From NCBI RefSeq assembly GCF_004526345.1, contig NZ_CP038213.1, positions 3,224,001 to 3,288,000 on the forward strand: DNA of 64,000 nt. Direction: 5' to 3'. The translations under genes were made by a program, and so were the position numbers. Positions within the stretch are counted from its first letter, which is position 1, and each line of letters opens with the position of its first letter. This document shows, piece after piece, positions 36,040 through 46,545 of the stretch. The notes under the pieces are model-generated. The model searched no databases and was not told the DNA's origin. It worked only from the letters and a program-made list of their open reading frames with translations. This DNA comes from Ornithinimicrobium flavum. Its GTDB lineage: Bacteria > Actinomycetota > Actinomycetes > Actinomycetales > Dermatophilaceae.

Positions 36040-36678
36040 ATGCGCGTCCACGTTGCCGACCACCCGCTCATCGCCCACAAGCTGACCTACCTGCGGGACA
36101 AGCGCACGGACACCCCGACCTTCCGCCGGCTCGCGGACGAGCTGGTCACGCTCCTCGCCTACGAGGCCACCCGCGAGGTGCGGGTCGCCCCCTTCGACAT
36201 CGAGACCCCCGTCGCCGCGACCCAGGGCATCCACCTCGCCACCCCGAAGCCGCTGGTCGTGCCCATCCTGCGGGCCGGCCTGGGGATGCTGGACGGGATG
36301 ATGCGCATGCTCCCGACCGCCGAGGTGGGCTTCCTGGGGCTGGTCCGCAACGAGGAGACCTTCGAGGCGCACACCTACGCCAACCGGCTGCCGGACGACC
36401 TCGACAAGCGCCAGTGCTACGTCCTGGACCCCATGCTGGCCACCGGCGGCACGCTCATCGCGGCGATCCAGTACCTCGTGGAGCGCGGCGCCGACGACAT
36501 CACCGCCATCACCCTCCTGTCCGCGCCCGAGGGCATCGAGCGGGTGCAGGCCGAGCTGGTCGACATCGGCCGGCCGGTCACCCTGGTCACCGGGGCGATC
36601 GACGAGCGGCTGAACGACCAGGGCTACATCGTCCCCGGGCTGGGCGACGCGGGAGACCGGCTCTACGGGGTCGTCTGA
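36040..36678 (+). CDS. upp: Uracil phosphoribosyltransferase
   Basis: 212 residues; salvages uracil with PRPP to UMP. PRPP-binding loop [16 protein letters not shown] and the uracil-binding end [16 protein letters not shown] are canonical, as is [13 protein letters not shown]. Likely leaderless start at ATG 36040. The aminotransferase gene follows after 11 bp with its own ribosome site, suggesting an operon. Confidence 0.95.
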   Translation: MRVHVADHPLIAHKLTYLRDKRTDTPTFRRLADELVTLLAYEATREVRVAPFDIETPVAATQGIHLATPKPLVVPILRAGLGMLDGMMRMLPTAEVGFLGLVRNEETFEAHTYANRLPDDLDKRQCYVLDPMLATGGTLIAAIQYLVERGADDITAITLLSAPEGIERVQAELVDIGRPVTLVTGAIDERLNDQGYIVPGLGDAGDRLYGVV

Positions 36679-36689
36679 GGAGGTCAGGT

Positions 36690-37856
36690 ATGCCGTCCGC
36701 CCGGGTGTCGCGCCGCTCGCAGGTCGAGCCGTTCCACGTCATGGAGGTGCTCAAGGCGGCGGCCGCGCGGCAGCGCAGCCACGGCGACGTGATCCTGCTG
36801 TGCGCCGGCCAGCCCTCCACCCCCGCGCCGGAGCCGGCCCGCGACGCGGCGGTCGCGGCCACGACCACCCAGGTGCTCGGCTACACGGAGTCCGGCGGGA
36901 TCCTGCCGCTGCGGCACGCCATCGCCGACCACCACCGCGAGACCGCCGGGATCGAGGTCGACCCCGACGACGTGCAGGTCTTCCCCGGCTCCTCGGGGGC
37001 GTTCACCGCGCTCTTCCTCGCGGCCTTCGACGTGGGTGACACCGTCGCGATGACCCGGCCGGGCTACCCCGCCTACCGCAACACCCTGCGCGCCCTGGGT
37101 TGTCACGTGCTGGAGCTGGAGTGCGGTCCCGACACCCGCTTCCAGCCGACCGTCGCGATGCTGGAGGCGCTGCCGGAGCCGCCGGCCGGGCTGGTCGTCG
37201 CCTCCCCCGCCAACCCCACCGGCACGATCATCGACGCCGCCGAGCTGGCCGCGATCGCCCGGTGGTGCGAGGAGCACGGCACCCTGCTCGTGAGCGACGA
37301 GATCTACCACGGCCTCACCTACGGGCGCCCGACCGCCAGCGCCTGGGCCACCTCCCGCGAGGCGGTGGTCGTGGGGTCGGTGAGCAAGTACTTCTCGATG
37401 ACGGGCTGGCGGCTCGGCTGGCTGCTCGCCCCGCACTCCCTGCGGCGCCCCCTCGAGGTCCTCAACGGCAACCTCAACATCTGCGCCCCCGTCGTCTCGC
37501 AGTACGCCGCGCTCGGCGCCTTCACCCGGCCGGCCCTGGCCGAGCTGGACGCGCACCGGGAGCGGTATGCCGCCACCCGGCAGCTGCTCATCGCCCGCCT
37601 CCCGGAGGTGGGGCTGCGGGACTACGCCCCGCCGGACGGGGCCTTCTACGCCTGGTGCGACGTCGGTCACCTGACGGACGACTCGGTGGCGTGGTGCCGC
37701 GACCTGCTCGCCGACTGCGGGGTGGCGATCACCCCCGGCGTCGACTTCGACACCGTCGACGGCCACCGGATGGTGCGCCTCAGCTTCGCGGGGTCCACGG
37801 CGGAGGTCGCCGAGGCCCTGGACCGGATGGAGCGCTCGCCCCTGCTACAGGGCTGA
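36690..37856 (+). CDS. PLP-dependent aminotransferase, class I/II
   Basis: 388 residues. PLP lysine in VGSVSKYFSMTGWRLGW; SPANPTGTI and VSDEIYHGLTYG motifs. Resembles the aspartate/aromatic class of fold-type I aminotransferases; substrate not determined. GGAGGT ribosome site immediately follows the upp stop, so likely cotranscribed. Confidence 0.85.
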   Translation: MPSARVSRRSQVEPFHVMEVLKAAAARQRSHGDVILLCAGQPSTPAPEPARDAAVAATTTQVLGYTESGGILPLRHAIADHHRETAGIEVDPDDVQVFPGSSGAFTALFLAAFDVGDTVAMTRPGYPAYRNTLRALGCHVLELECGPDTRFQPTVAMLEALPEPPAGLVVASPANPTGTIIDAAELAAIARWCEEHGTLLVSDEIYHGLTYGRPTASAWATSREAVVVGSVSKYFSMTGWRLGWLLAPHSLRRPLEVLNGNLNICAPVVSQYAALGAFTRPALAELDAHRERYAATRQLLIARLPEVGLRDYAPPDGAFYAWCDVGHLTDDSVAWCRDLLADCGVAITPGVDFDTVDGHRMVRLSFAGSTAEVAEALDRMERSPLLQG

Positions 37857-37992
37857 CGCGCCGCCGCGACCCGGCGCTGCACCGCATACCACGTCACATC
37901 TGTCACACTGGCACCAGGCTGACGCGTGCTGCCTCTCCCTGCCCCCTCGCGCGCCCGGCCCGTTCCGCCTGTCGATCCCTGAGGAGTGCCCG

Positions 37993-38165
37993 ATGCCGTC
38001 CACGGTGAAGAAGATCCTGCTCTGGCTGATCTTCGGCTTCCTCATCTACGCGATCATCACCAGCCCCGACGTGCCGCGGACATCGTGCGGGGCGTCTGGG
38101 ACATCATCGCCGAGGGTTTCCTCAACATCTTCCGCTTCTTCAACATGCTCATGAACGGCGGCTGA
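37993..38165 (+). pseudogene. Small membrane protein gene with single-base frameshift
   Basis: Starts MPSTVKKILLWLIFGFLIYAIITSPD after a GAGGAG site, with one membrane helix. At about 38072 one base appears missing (GACGTG instead of a GACCGTG-type sequence). The other frame then continues ADIVRGVWDIIAEGF...LMNGG to TGA 38163-38165. The spliced protein (~57 residues) looks like a known actinobacterial short protein. The lesion could be a sequencing error; two neighbours are hit too. Confidence 0.6.
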
Positions 38166-38175
38166 GGAGCACCCG

Positions 38176-39016
38176 ATGGCACCCGCCGGGAACCGCGCGG
38201 TCCGGATCAGCAAGCGGATCCTGGACCGCTACCTGCTGGACGACGAGGTCCCCATCGTGGCGACCCGCCGGCACTGGGCGCGGCTGGTGGAGCCGGTCGG
38301 CACGACCTTCGTCGGCCTCTTCGTCGCGGCCGGTCTGTCCCGCCCGCCTGGAGCAGGGGCTCGGCGACGCCGTGGTCTGGCTGCTGTGGTTCGTCCTGCT
38401 CGTGTGCGCGCGGTCTGCACCTGATGGAGTGGCGCAACGACTGGTTCGTGGCCACCGACCGCCGGATGCTGATGGTGTACGGCCTGGTCACGCACAAGGT
38501 GGCGATGATGCCGCTGGCCAAGGTGACGGACATGACTACGGGCGGTCCCTCATGGGCCGGATGCTCGGCTACGGGCAGTTCGTGCTGGAGTCGGCCGGGC
38601 AGGAGCAGCGATGCGGGAGATCAGCTGGTGCCCGACCCGGACGAGGTACCGCCGCATCTGCGCACGATCTTCGGCCAGCACCCCGACCTCGACCCGCACG
38701 GGCGGGAGCGCTTCGACGACGCCTTCGACGAGGAGGTGGGCGGGGACCCCTTCGAGGCGACCTTCCACGACGAGGCCCCCAGCGTCGTCGACCGCTTCGA
38801 CAGCGACATCGTCCGGGTCCGGGCCGGACGCCCGGCAGCGACGACGGCGACCCGGCCCGGGCGACGGGACCGGCAGCCACGCTGGGAGGCGGTGGAGCGC
38901 CACGAGCTCCCCTCCGACTGGACGTGGGTGAGGACGAGGCGCGCGGCGCGCGGGCGGCGACCCGGCGGAGGGTCGCGGTGGACCCGGACCCCACCCCGCC
39001 GCGCGGGCGCCGCTAG
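38176..39016 (+). pseudogene. PH-domain membrane protein gene with multiple frameshifts
   Basis: Segments of one protein appear in alternating frames: RISKRILDRYLLDDEVPIVA, then LGDAVVWLLWFVLLVCA, then MEWRNDWFVATDRRMLMVYG...LAKVTDM, then YGRSLMGRMLGYGQFVLESAG, then AMREISW, then PDPDE and an acidic tail. Order matches a bacterial PH-domain (bPH) protein with two membrane helices. At least five one- or two-base indels are needed; most look like loss of one G or C from a pair (for example near 38415, 38531 and 38609). Ribosome site GAGGAG precedes ATG 38176. Confidence 0.65.
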
Positions 39017-39030
39017 CGGCCCGGCCGGGA

Positions 39031-39671
39031 TCAGGCGGAGGGCTCGAGGTCGAGGACCCAGCGTTCGCCTTCCTCCCGGAAGCCGATCCTGCCGTAGTAC
39101 GGGGTTGGCGCATCCGCTCGGGGGACAGGATGCGCCGGACCCCTCGCCGCTGGAAGAGCCCGGAGCGCCGGAAGACGAACTCACCGGGCGAGAAGTCCCG
39201 GTGCGCCGGCGTCACCCAGTCCAGCAGGACCTCCTCGGTCCCGCCCCCGGCGTCCCGGGTCACGACGACGCCCACCGTCTCGTCGCCCTTGAGCACGAGG
39301 TAGGCCGAACGGCCCGGACGGTCCTCGGCCCCGGTCCCCTGGGCGGAGTAGACCGGGAAGTACCGGTCGATGTCCTCGCGGTGCACCGCGAGGACGTGGG
39401 CCAGGTAGGCGTCGTCCGCGCCGACCTCCACGACGCTGTAGGTCCCCTCGTCGTGCCGGGTCCGCAGCATCTGCCAGAGGTAGACCACGTTGATGAGCGC
39501 CAGGACCACGTTGAGGCCCACCATGGGCCACACCTCGACGATCCCGTTGTAGACGAGCAGCACCAGGCAGCCCGCCAGGTTGATCAGGCGCAGGCGCAGC
39601 AGCCGGGTCTGCAGGAGGGAGACGACGAGCACGCCGGACCCCACCCACCCCAGGACCTCGATCCAGTTCAC
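39031..39671 (-). pseudogene. YgjV-like membrane/acetyltransferase-like protein with C-terminal frameshift
   Basis: From GTG 39671: two or three membrane helices (WIEVLGWVGSGVLVVSLLQ, NLAGCLVLLVYNGI, LNVVLALINVVYLW), then a GNAT-like domain. Near 39105 the frame shifts: SPERMR continues in another frame as PYYGRIGFREEGERWVLDLE, the expected GNAT ending, to TGA at 39031. TAACCT (39678-39683, this strand) six nt upstream suggests a leaderless start. Third consecutive gene with an indel. Confidence 0.6.
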
Positions 39672-39717
39672 GTCGACAGGTTAGGGCCAGCGGCGCCGCA
39701 TACCTAGAATCCTGCCC

Positions 39718-40287
39718 ATGGCAGTCCGTCCCATCACCGTCATCGGCCACAAGGCCCTCCACTCCCCGACCAAGAAGGTCAAGGAGATCACCGACGAGGT
39801 CCGCACCCTCGTGGCCGACATGTTCGAGACCATGGAGGCGGCCGACGGGGTCGGCCTGGCCGCCAACCAGGTGGGGTCGCGCCTGCGCATCTTCGTCTAC
39901 GACTGCCCGATCTCCGCCGAGGAGAACGCCCGTGGGGTCGTCGTCAACCCCGTGCTCGAGCGCCTCGGCACCCCCGGGCCGCTGCACGACGAGGAGGACG
40001 GCGAGGGCTGCCTGTCGGTGCCCGGCGAGTGGTTCCCCCTCGCGCGCCACCCCCGCGCCCGGGTCACCGGCACGGACCTGGACGGCAACGAGGTCGTCCT
40101 GGAGGGCTCGGGCCTGTTCGCCCGCTGCCTGCAGCACGAGACCGACCATCTCGACGGCTACCTCTACGTCGACCGTCTCACCGGCCCGATCAAGACCGAG
40201 GCGCGCGAGGCGGTCAAGGACCGCGGCTGGGCGGCCGACGGCGTCCTGAAGTGGGACCCCACGACCACCGAGGCCAAGGACGTCTGA
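39718..40287 (+). CDS. def: Peptide deformylase
   Basis: 189 residues; removes formyl groups from nascent proteins. The three metal-site motifs are GVGLAANQ, EGCLSVPGEW and QHETDHLDGYLY. -10 TAGAAT (39705-39710) is exactly 7 nt before the ATG, so probably leaderless. Intact despite lying between damaged genes. Confidence 0.95.
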   Translation: MAVRPITVIGHKALHSPTKKVKEITDEVRTLVADMFETMEAADGVGLAANQVGSRLRIFVYDCPISAEENARGVVVNPVLERLGTPGPLHDEEDGEGCLSVPGEWFPLARHPRARVTGTDLDGNEVVLEGSGLFARCLQHETDHLDGYLYVDRLTGPIKTEAREAVKDRGWAADGVLKWDPTTTEAKDV

Positions 40288-40298
40288 GCCGCCCGGCC

Positions 40299-41723
40299 CT
40301 AGTCCATGTCCTCCAGCTCGCGGCCCTTGGTCTCGGGGACCCACCTGGCCACGAAGAAGAAGGACAGCAGGGCGCACAACGTGTAGAAGCCGTAGGCCAC
40401 CCCCAGCCCCAGGTCGGCCATGACGGGGAACGAGGTGGAGATGGCGAAGTTGGCCAGCCACTGGGCCGCAGCCGCGATGCCCAGCGCCGTCGCGCGGATC
40501 CGGTTGTTGAACATCTCACCCAGCAGCACCCACACGCCCGGGCCCCACGACATGCCGAAGAAGACGACGAAGGCGTTGGCGGCCACCAGGGCCACGAGGC
40601 CCTGACCGTCGGAGAGGACCGGCACGAGCTGTTCGCCCTGCTGGACCCGGTCGGCGGTCGCGAAGATCCACGCCATCGTGCCGAGGGAGACGAACATCCC
40701 CGCCGAGCCGACGAGCAGCAGCACCCGCCGGCCGATCTTGTCGATGAGCGCTATGGCCACGATCGTCACCGCGATGTTGGTCACCGACGTGATCACCGTC
40801 TGGGTGAGCGCGTCGTCCTCGGTGAAGCCGACGGCCTGCCACAGGGTCGAGGAGTAGTAGAAGATGACGTTGATCCCGACGAACTGCTGGAAGACCGACA
40901 GGCCGATGCCGATCCACACGATCGGCAGCACCCTGCCGGCGTCGCCGCGCAGGTCCCTCAGGGAGGCCCGGGCCTCCTGACGCACGGTGCGCTGGATCTC
41001 GCGAATGCGCTCGGGGATGCCCCGGAGCATGACGCGGCCGAGCACCTCACGGGCGTCGTCGAGCCGCCCGAGCGAGACCAGGTAGCGCGGCGACTCCGGG
41101 ATGGTCAGTGCCAGGACGCCGTAGGCCACCGCGGGGAGGACCTCCACCCAGAACATCCACCGCCAGGCGAGGCTGCCCCAGAGCGCCTCGCCCGAGCCGC
41201 CCGCCACGCTGGCGAGGAAGTAGTCGGAGAGCAGTGCGACGAAGATGCCGACCACGATCGCCATCTGCTGCAGCGAGCCGAGCCGCCCGCGGATGGAGGC
41301 GGGGGAGATCTCGGCGATGTAGGCGGGTGCGATGACCGAGGCGGCTCCCACGCCCATTCCGCCGAGCACCCGCCAGAAGATCATGTCCCACGGCCCGAGG
41401 GCGAAGCCCGAGCCGATCGCCGAGACCGAGAAGAGGACGGAGGCCAGGACCATCACCCGGATCCGCCCGACCCGCTCGGCCAGCCGCCCCGCGAGGTAGG
41501 CGCCGACGACGCAGCCGAGCAGTGCAGAGCTGACCACGAAGCCGGTGAGGACCGAGCCCATCTCGAAGTCGGCGCGCATGGCCCCCACCGCACCGTTGAT
41601 CACGGCGGTGTCGAAGCCGAAGAGGAAGCCTCCCAGGGCTGCGACGGAGGCCAGCTGGACCGCCTTGCCCAGCAGGTAGTCACGCTCACCCTGCTCGTGC
41701 GTGCCCGTCGTGTTCGTCGACAT
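40299..41723 (-). CDS. Sugar porter (MFS, GalP/XylE type)
   Basis: 474 residues, 12 membrane helices. Sugar-porter signatures GGFLFGFDTAVINGAV in helix 1, GRLAERVGRIRV between helices 2-3, PESPRYLVSLGR after helix 6, FQQFVGINVIFYYSSTLW in helix 7 and PETKGRELEDMD at the end. Proton symport of a hexose or pentose is expected. ATG 41723 is chosen for the GGGAGGG ribosome site 6 nt upstream. Converges with def (11 bp between stops). Confidence 0.9.
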   Translation of the reverse strand: MSTNTTGTHEQGERDYLLGKAVQLASVAALGGFLFGFDTAVINGAVGAMRADFEMGSVLTGFVVSSALLGCVVGAYLAGRLAERVGRIRVMVLASVLFSVSAIGSGFALGPWDMIFWRVLGGMGVGAASVIAPAYIAEISPASIRGRLGSLQQMAIVVGIFVALLSDYFLASVAGGSGEALWGSLAWRWMFWVEVLPAVAYGVLALTIPESPRYLVSLGRLDDAREVLGRVMLRGIPERIREIQRTVRQEARASLRDLRGDAGRVLPIVWIGIGLSVFQQFVGINVIFYYSSTLWQAVGFTEDDALTQTVITSVTNIAVTIVAIALIDKIGRRVLLLVGSAGMFVSLGTMAWIFATADRVQQGEQLVPVLSDGQGLVALVAANAFVVFFGMSWGPGVWVLLGEMFNNRIRATALGIAAAAQWLANFAISTSFPVMADLGLGVAYGFYTLCALLSFFFVARWVPETKGRELEDMD

Positions 41724-41872
41724 CCTCATCCCTCCCGGATCGGCCACCACGCCCGTCGACGTGCTAGGCACCAGTGTGCGACCGATCCTGCGGCTCCGCG
41801 AGGCGTGGTCGACCCTCGTCCGGCTCACCGGGTCACCGGGTGCGCGGACGCGTGCACCACTACGGTAGGGCG

Positions 41873-42806
41873 ATGAGGCTCGCAGACAGGCTGGACAACC
41901 TCGGCACGGAGACGGCCTTCGCGGTTGCGGCGGCCGCCGCCGACTGGAAGGCCCGGGGCAACGAGGTCTACCCCTTCCACCTCGGCGACCTGGACTTCCC
42001 CCTGGCCGACCACATCGTCGAGGCGATGAACGCCGCCATCGCCGACGGACGACGGCTTCGCGATCGACCTCGACCAGGTGCGCGACCTCATCACCGACCG
42101 GACCGTGGCCATCATCTACAACAACCTGCAGAACCCGATCTCGGCCGAGTCCACCGACGCCGAGCGGGAGGCGATCGCCGCGCTCGCCCAGGAGCACGAC
42201 CTGTGGGTCCTGTCGGACGAGGCCTACTTCGAGATGCGCTACGACGGCACGTCGACCTCGATCGCCTCGCTGCCGGGGATGGCGGAGGACGTGCATCCTC
42301 TACACCTTCTCCAAGAAGTTCGCGATGACCGGCTCCCGCCTGGGCTGCGCGGTGGCTCCCGAGGAGCTCGGCCGGGTCTTCTCGACGATGAACACCAACG
42401 ACGAGTCCTGCACCACCCACTACGTCCAGTGGGCCGGGATCGCCGCGCTGCAGGGCACCCAGGAGCCGGTGGAGCGGATGCTCACCGAGCTCCGCGGCCG
42501 GCGGGACGCCGCGTGCGAGATCGTCAACAGCACGCCCGGTATGTCGGTCGAGGTCCCGTCCTCGACGTTCTACCTCTTCCCGGACGTGACCGAGGCGATG
42601 CAGATCGTCGGCGCGACCGACCTCGCCGACTTCGCCCAGCAGGCGCTGCACAGCACCGGGGTGAGCTTCTCACCCGCAACCACTTCGGCCGGCCGCAGCC
42701 CGGGGAGGGCCGCAGCTACATCCGGTTCGCCTACTCCGGGCTGCCGGAGGAGCGCATCCGTGAGGGGCTCAGCGGCCTGCGCAGCTGGGTGGAGGCCGCC
42801 CGATGA
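41873..42806 (+). pseudogene. PLP-dependent aminotransferase with large deletion and frameshifts
   Basis: Starts intact (MRLADRLDNLGTETAF...GDLDFPLADHIVEAMNAAIADG; -10 TACGGT six nt upstream). At about 42045 it jumps to DGFAIDLDQVRDLITDRTVAIIYNN in another frame, losing roughly 90 residues including the PLP-ring stacking region. Short GACGG repeats flank the join. Two more shifts follow, near 42290 (before LYTFSKKFAMTGSRLG, which holds the PLP Lys) and near 42670. The true end overlaps the next ATG (ATGA), so it was once coupled to the dehydrogenase gene. Confidence 0.75.
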
Positions 42807-43774
42807 CCGGCCCGTCCCGGGTCGTCGTCACCGGCCGGGTCCCCCGCCCGGGGCTGGACATCCTGCGCCGGGACGGCCACCGGGTCGAGGTGTGGGACAG
42901 CGAGGACCAGCAGCCCCGGGAGCAGCTGCTGGAGCAGGTCCGGGGTGCGGACGCGCTGATGACCCTGCTCACCGAGCAGGTCGACGCCGAGCTGCTGGAC
43001 GCGGCCGGCCCCCAGCTCAAGGTCGTCGCCAACGTCGCGGTGGGCTACAACAACGTCGACGTCGACGCGTGCCGCGAGCGGGGCGTGGTCGCCACCAACA
43101 CCCCCGGCGTCCTCACCGACGCGACGGCCGACATCGCGATGGCCCTCATCCTCATGACGACGCGGCGGCTCGGTGAGGGCGAGCGGGTCATCCGGTCGGG
43201 CACACCCTGGCAGTGGGGCATGTTCTACCTGCTGGGCACCAGCCTGCAGCACAAGACGCTCGGCGTCGTGGGGCTCGGCGCGATCGGCGCCGCGACCGCG
43301 CGACGGGCCAGGGCCTTCGGGATGAACGTCATCTACACCTCCCGGTCCTCGGCGGCCAGGGAGCTCGAGACCGAGCTGGGCACCCACCGGGTCGACATGG
43401 ACACCCTGCTCGCCCAGAGCGACGTCGTCTCCCTGCACTGCCCCTACTCCTCCAGCACCCACCACCTGCTCTCGACCGAGCAGTTCGCCGCGATGAGGCC
43501 CTCCGCCCACGTCGTCAACACCGCCCGGGGGGCCGTGATCGACGAGGCCGCCCTGGTGGAGGCGCTGCGGGAAGGTGAGATCGCCGGGGCCGGGCTGGAC
43601 GTCTTCGAGGAGGAGCCGGCCGTGCACCCCGGCCTCCTCGAGTGCGACAACGCCGTCCTGCTGCCCCACCTGGGGTCGGCCACCATCGAGACGCGCACCG
43701 CCATGGCCACCCTGGCCGCCGACAACGTCGCCGCCGTCCTGGCGGGACGCGAGCCGCCCACGCCGATCGGCTAG
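42803..43774 (+). CDS. D-isomer 2-hydroxyacid dehydrogenase (glyoxylate/hydroxypyruvate reductase type)
   Basis: 323 residues. NAD(P)-binding GVVGLGAIGAATARRARAFGM, catalytic Arg in NTARGAVIDEAALVEAL, Glu in DVFEEEP and His in LLPHLGSATIETR. Best fit is glyoxylate or hydroxypyruvate reduction. ATG overlaps the end of the decayed aminotransferase gene, so it now depends on that gene's promoter without coupled translation. Confidence 0.88.
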   Translation: MTGPSRVVVTGRVPRPGLDILRRDGHRVEVWDSEDQQPREQLLEQVRGADALMTLLTEQVDAELLDAAGPQLKVVANVAVGYNNVDVDACRERGVVATNTPGVLTDATADIAMALILMTTRRLGEGERVIRSGTPWQWGMFYLLGTSLQHKTLGVVGLGAIGAATARRARAFGMNVIYTSRSSAARELETELGTHRVDMDTLLAQSDVVSLHCPYSSSTHHLLSTEQFAAMRPSAHVVNTARGAVIDEAALVEALREGEIAGAGLDVFEEEPAVHPGLLECDNAVLLPHLGSATIETRTAMATLAADNVAAVLAGREPPTPIG

Positions 43775-43790
43775 GCACGGGCACGAGAAA

Positions 43791-43818
43791 GGGCCCCCAC
43801 CGCATCCGGTGGGGGCCC
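43791..43818. terminator. Terminator hairpin between dehydrogenase and tRNA-Arg
   Basis: 11-bp perfect stem GGGCCCCCACC / GGTGGGGGCCC, loop of 6, between two convergent genes. Confidence 0.7.
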
Positions 43819-43841
43819 TCGTCCTCTGTCTCAACACAGAG

Positions 43842-43914
43842 CGCGCCCGAAGGGATTCGAACCCCTAACCTTCTGATCCGTAGTCAGATGCTCTATCCGT
43901 TGAGCTACGGGCGC
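43842..43914 (-). tRNA. tRNA-Arg(ACG)
   Basis: Acceptor GCGCCCG / CGGGCGC; anticodon loop CUACGGA gives ACG, the substrate of TadA. CCA not encoded. TAAAGT (43926-43931, minus strand) is a likely -10. Confidence 0.95.
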
Positions 43915-44119
43915 AACGAGGCAGTACTTTACACGGCAGGGGGCGGGGCCACGAAATCGCGACGTCGCGACCGACCCCCGGCGTGACCTTCCTCATGATC
44001 CCCCCGAGCCGGGCCACCCAGGTCCGACGCCGCACCCCGGAACCGATACCGTGGGAGCAGCGGGGCGATGACGCCCTCTCGCCACGACGCTGGCGGCGGA
44101 CGCCAGGGAAGGACAGCTG

Positions 44120-45942
<1,823 letters not shown>

Positions 45943-45943
<1 letters not shown>

Positions 45944-46248
45944 TGGCCATCGTCCCCGGTGAGGAGCCCCCGGTCTTCGAGGAGAAGCCGCTGCTCGCCG
46001 ACGAGCCGCCCCCTCCCGGCACGGGGGACGACATCGCCGAGCAGGTGGAGGAGCTGGACGAGCAGATCCGGTCCGGCGGGTCCGAGGAGGTCGAGCAGGC
46101 CGACGAGGCGGCCGACGCGGTCGAGGGCGACGCCCAGGACGCGCAGGACGCCGAGGCGGACGACGACCCGGGCAGCGACGCGGACGCCGAGGCCGACCCG
46201 ACCTCCGACGAGGGTGCCGACCCGGAGGACCCGGAGGCGCAACGCTGA
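45943..46248 (+). CDS. Highly acidic small protein coupled to pckG
   Basis: 101 residues. ATG 45943 overlaps the pckG TGA by 1 nt (TGATG). First 30 residues Pro/Glu-rich (GEEPPVFEEKPLLADEPPPPG), the rest almost only Asp, Glu, Ala and Gln. Expected to be disordered, no known domain. A true product is supported by the coupled start and by the terminator just after its stop, but this composition is easy to get by chance in high-G+C DNA. Confidence 0.5.
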
Positions 46249-46267
46249 GGCCCTGACGACGGGACGA

Positions 46268-46301
46268 CGAAGCCCCGGCCACCACGGTGGCCGGGGCTTC
46301 G
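46268..46301. terminator. Terminator hairpin between pckG operon and tRNA-Ser(GCT)
   Basis: 16-bp perfect stem CGAAGCCCCGGCCACC / GGTGGCCGGGGCTTCG with a 2-nt loop, 20 bp past the acidic ORF. Confidence 0.75.
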
Positions 46302-46312
46302 TGCTCGATCGG

Positions 46313-46404
46313 CGGAGGCGGAGGGATTTGAACCCTCGATGGGGCTCTAAACCCCAAACCCGCTTAGCAGGCGGGCGCCATAGACCAGACTAGGCGACGC
46401 CTCC
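46313..46404 (-). tRNA. tRNA-Ser(GCT)
   Basis: Acceptor GGAGGCG / CGCCUCC; anticodon loop CUGCUAA gives GCU; long variable arm. No encoded CCA. Promoter upstream on the same strand. Confidence 0.95.
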
Positions 46405-46416
46405 AGATCAGGGATC

Positions 46417-46446
46417 AGGGTAACCCTCCACCTCGGGCCGCTCCAA
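46417..46446 (-). promoter_or_regulatory. Promoter of tRNA-Ser(GCT)
   Basis: Minus strand: -35 TTGGAG (46441-46446), 18-bp spacer, -10 TACCCT (46417-46422), 12 bp before the mature tRNA 5' end. Confidence 0.55.
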
Positions 46447-46545
46447 ACAGCCCTCCCAGGTCAGCACCAGCCGGGGCTGATAGGACAAGATGTTGCCCAC
46501 CACCCTCACGGGTGCAGCACCGTCCGAAAGGCGACCCGCACCTCC

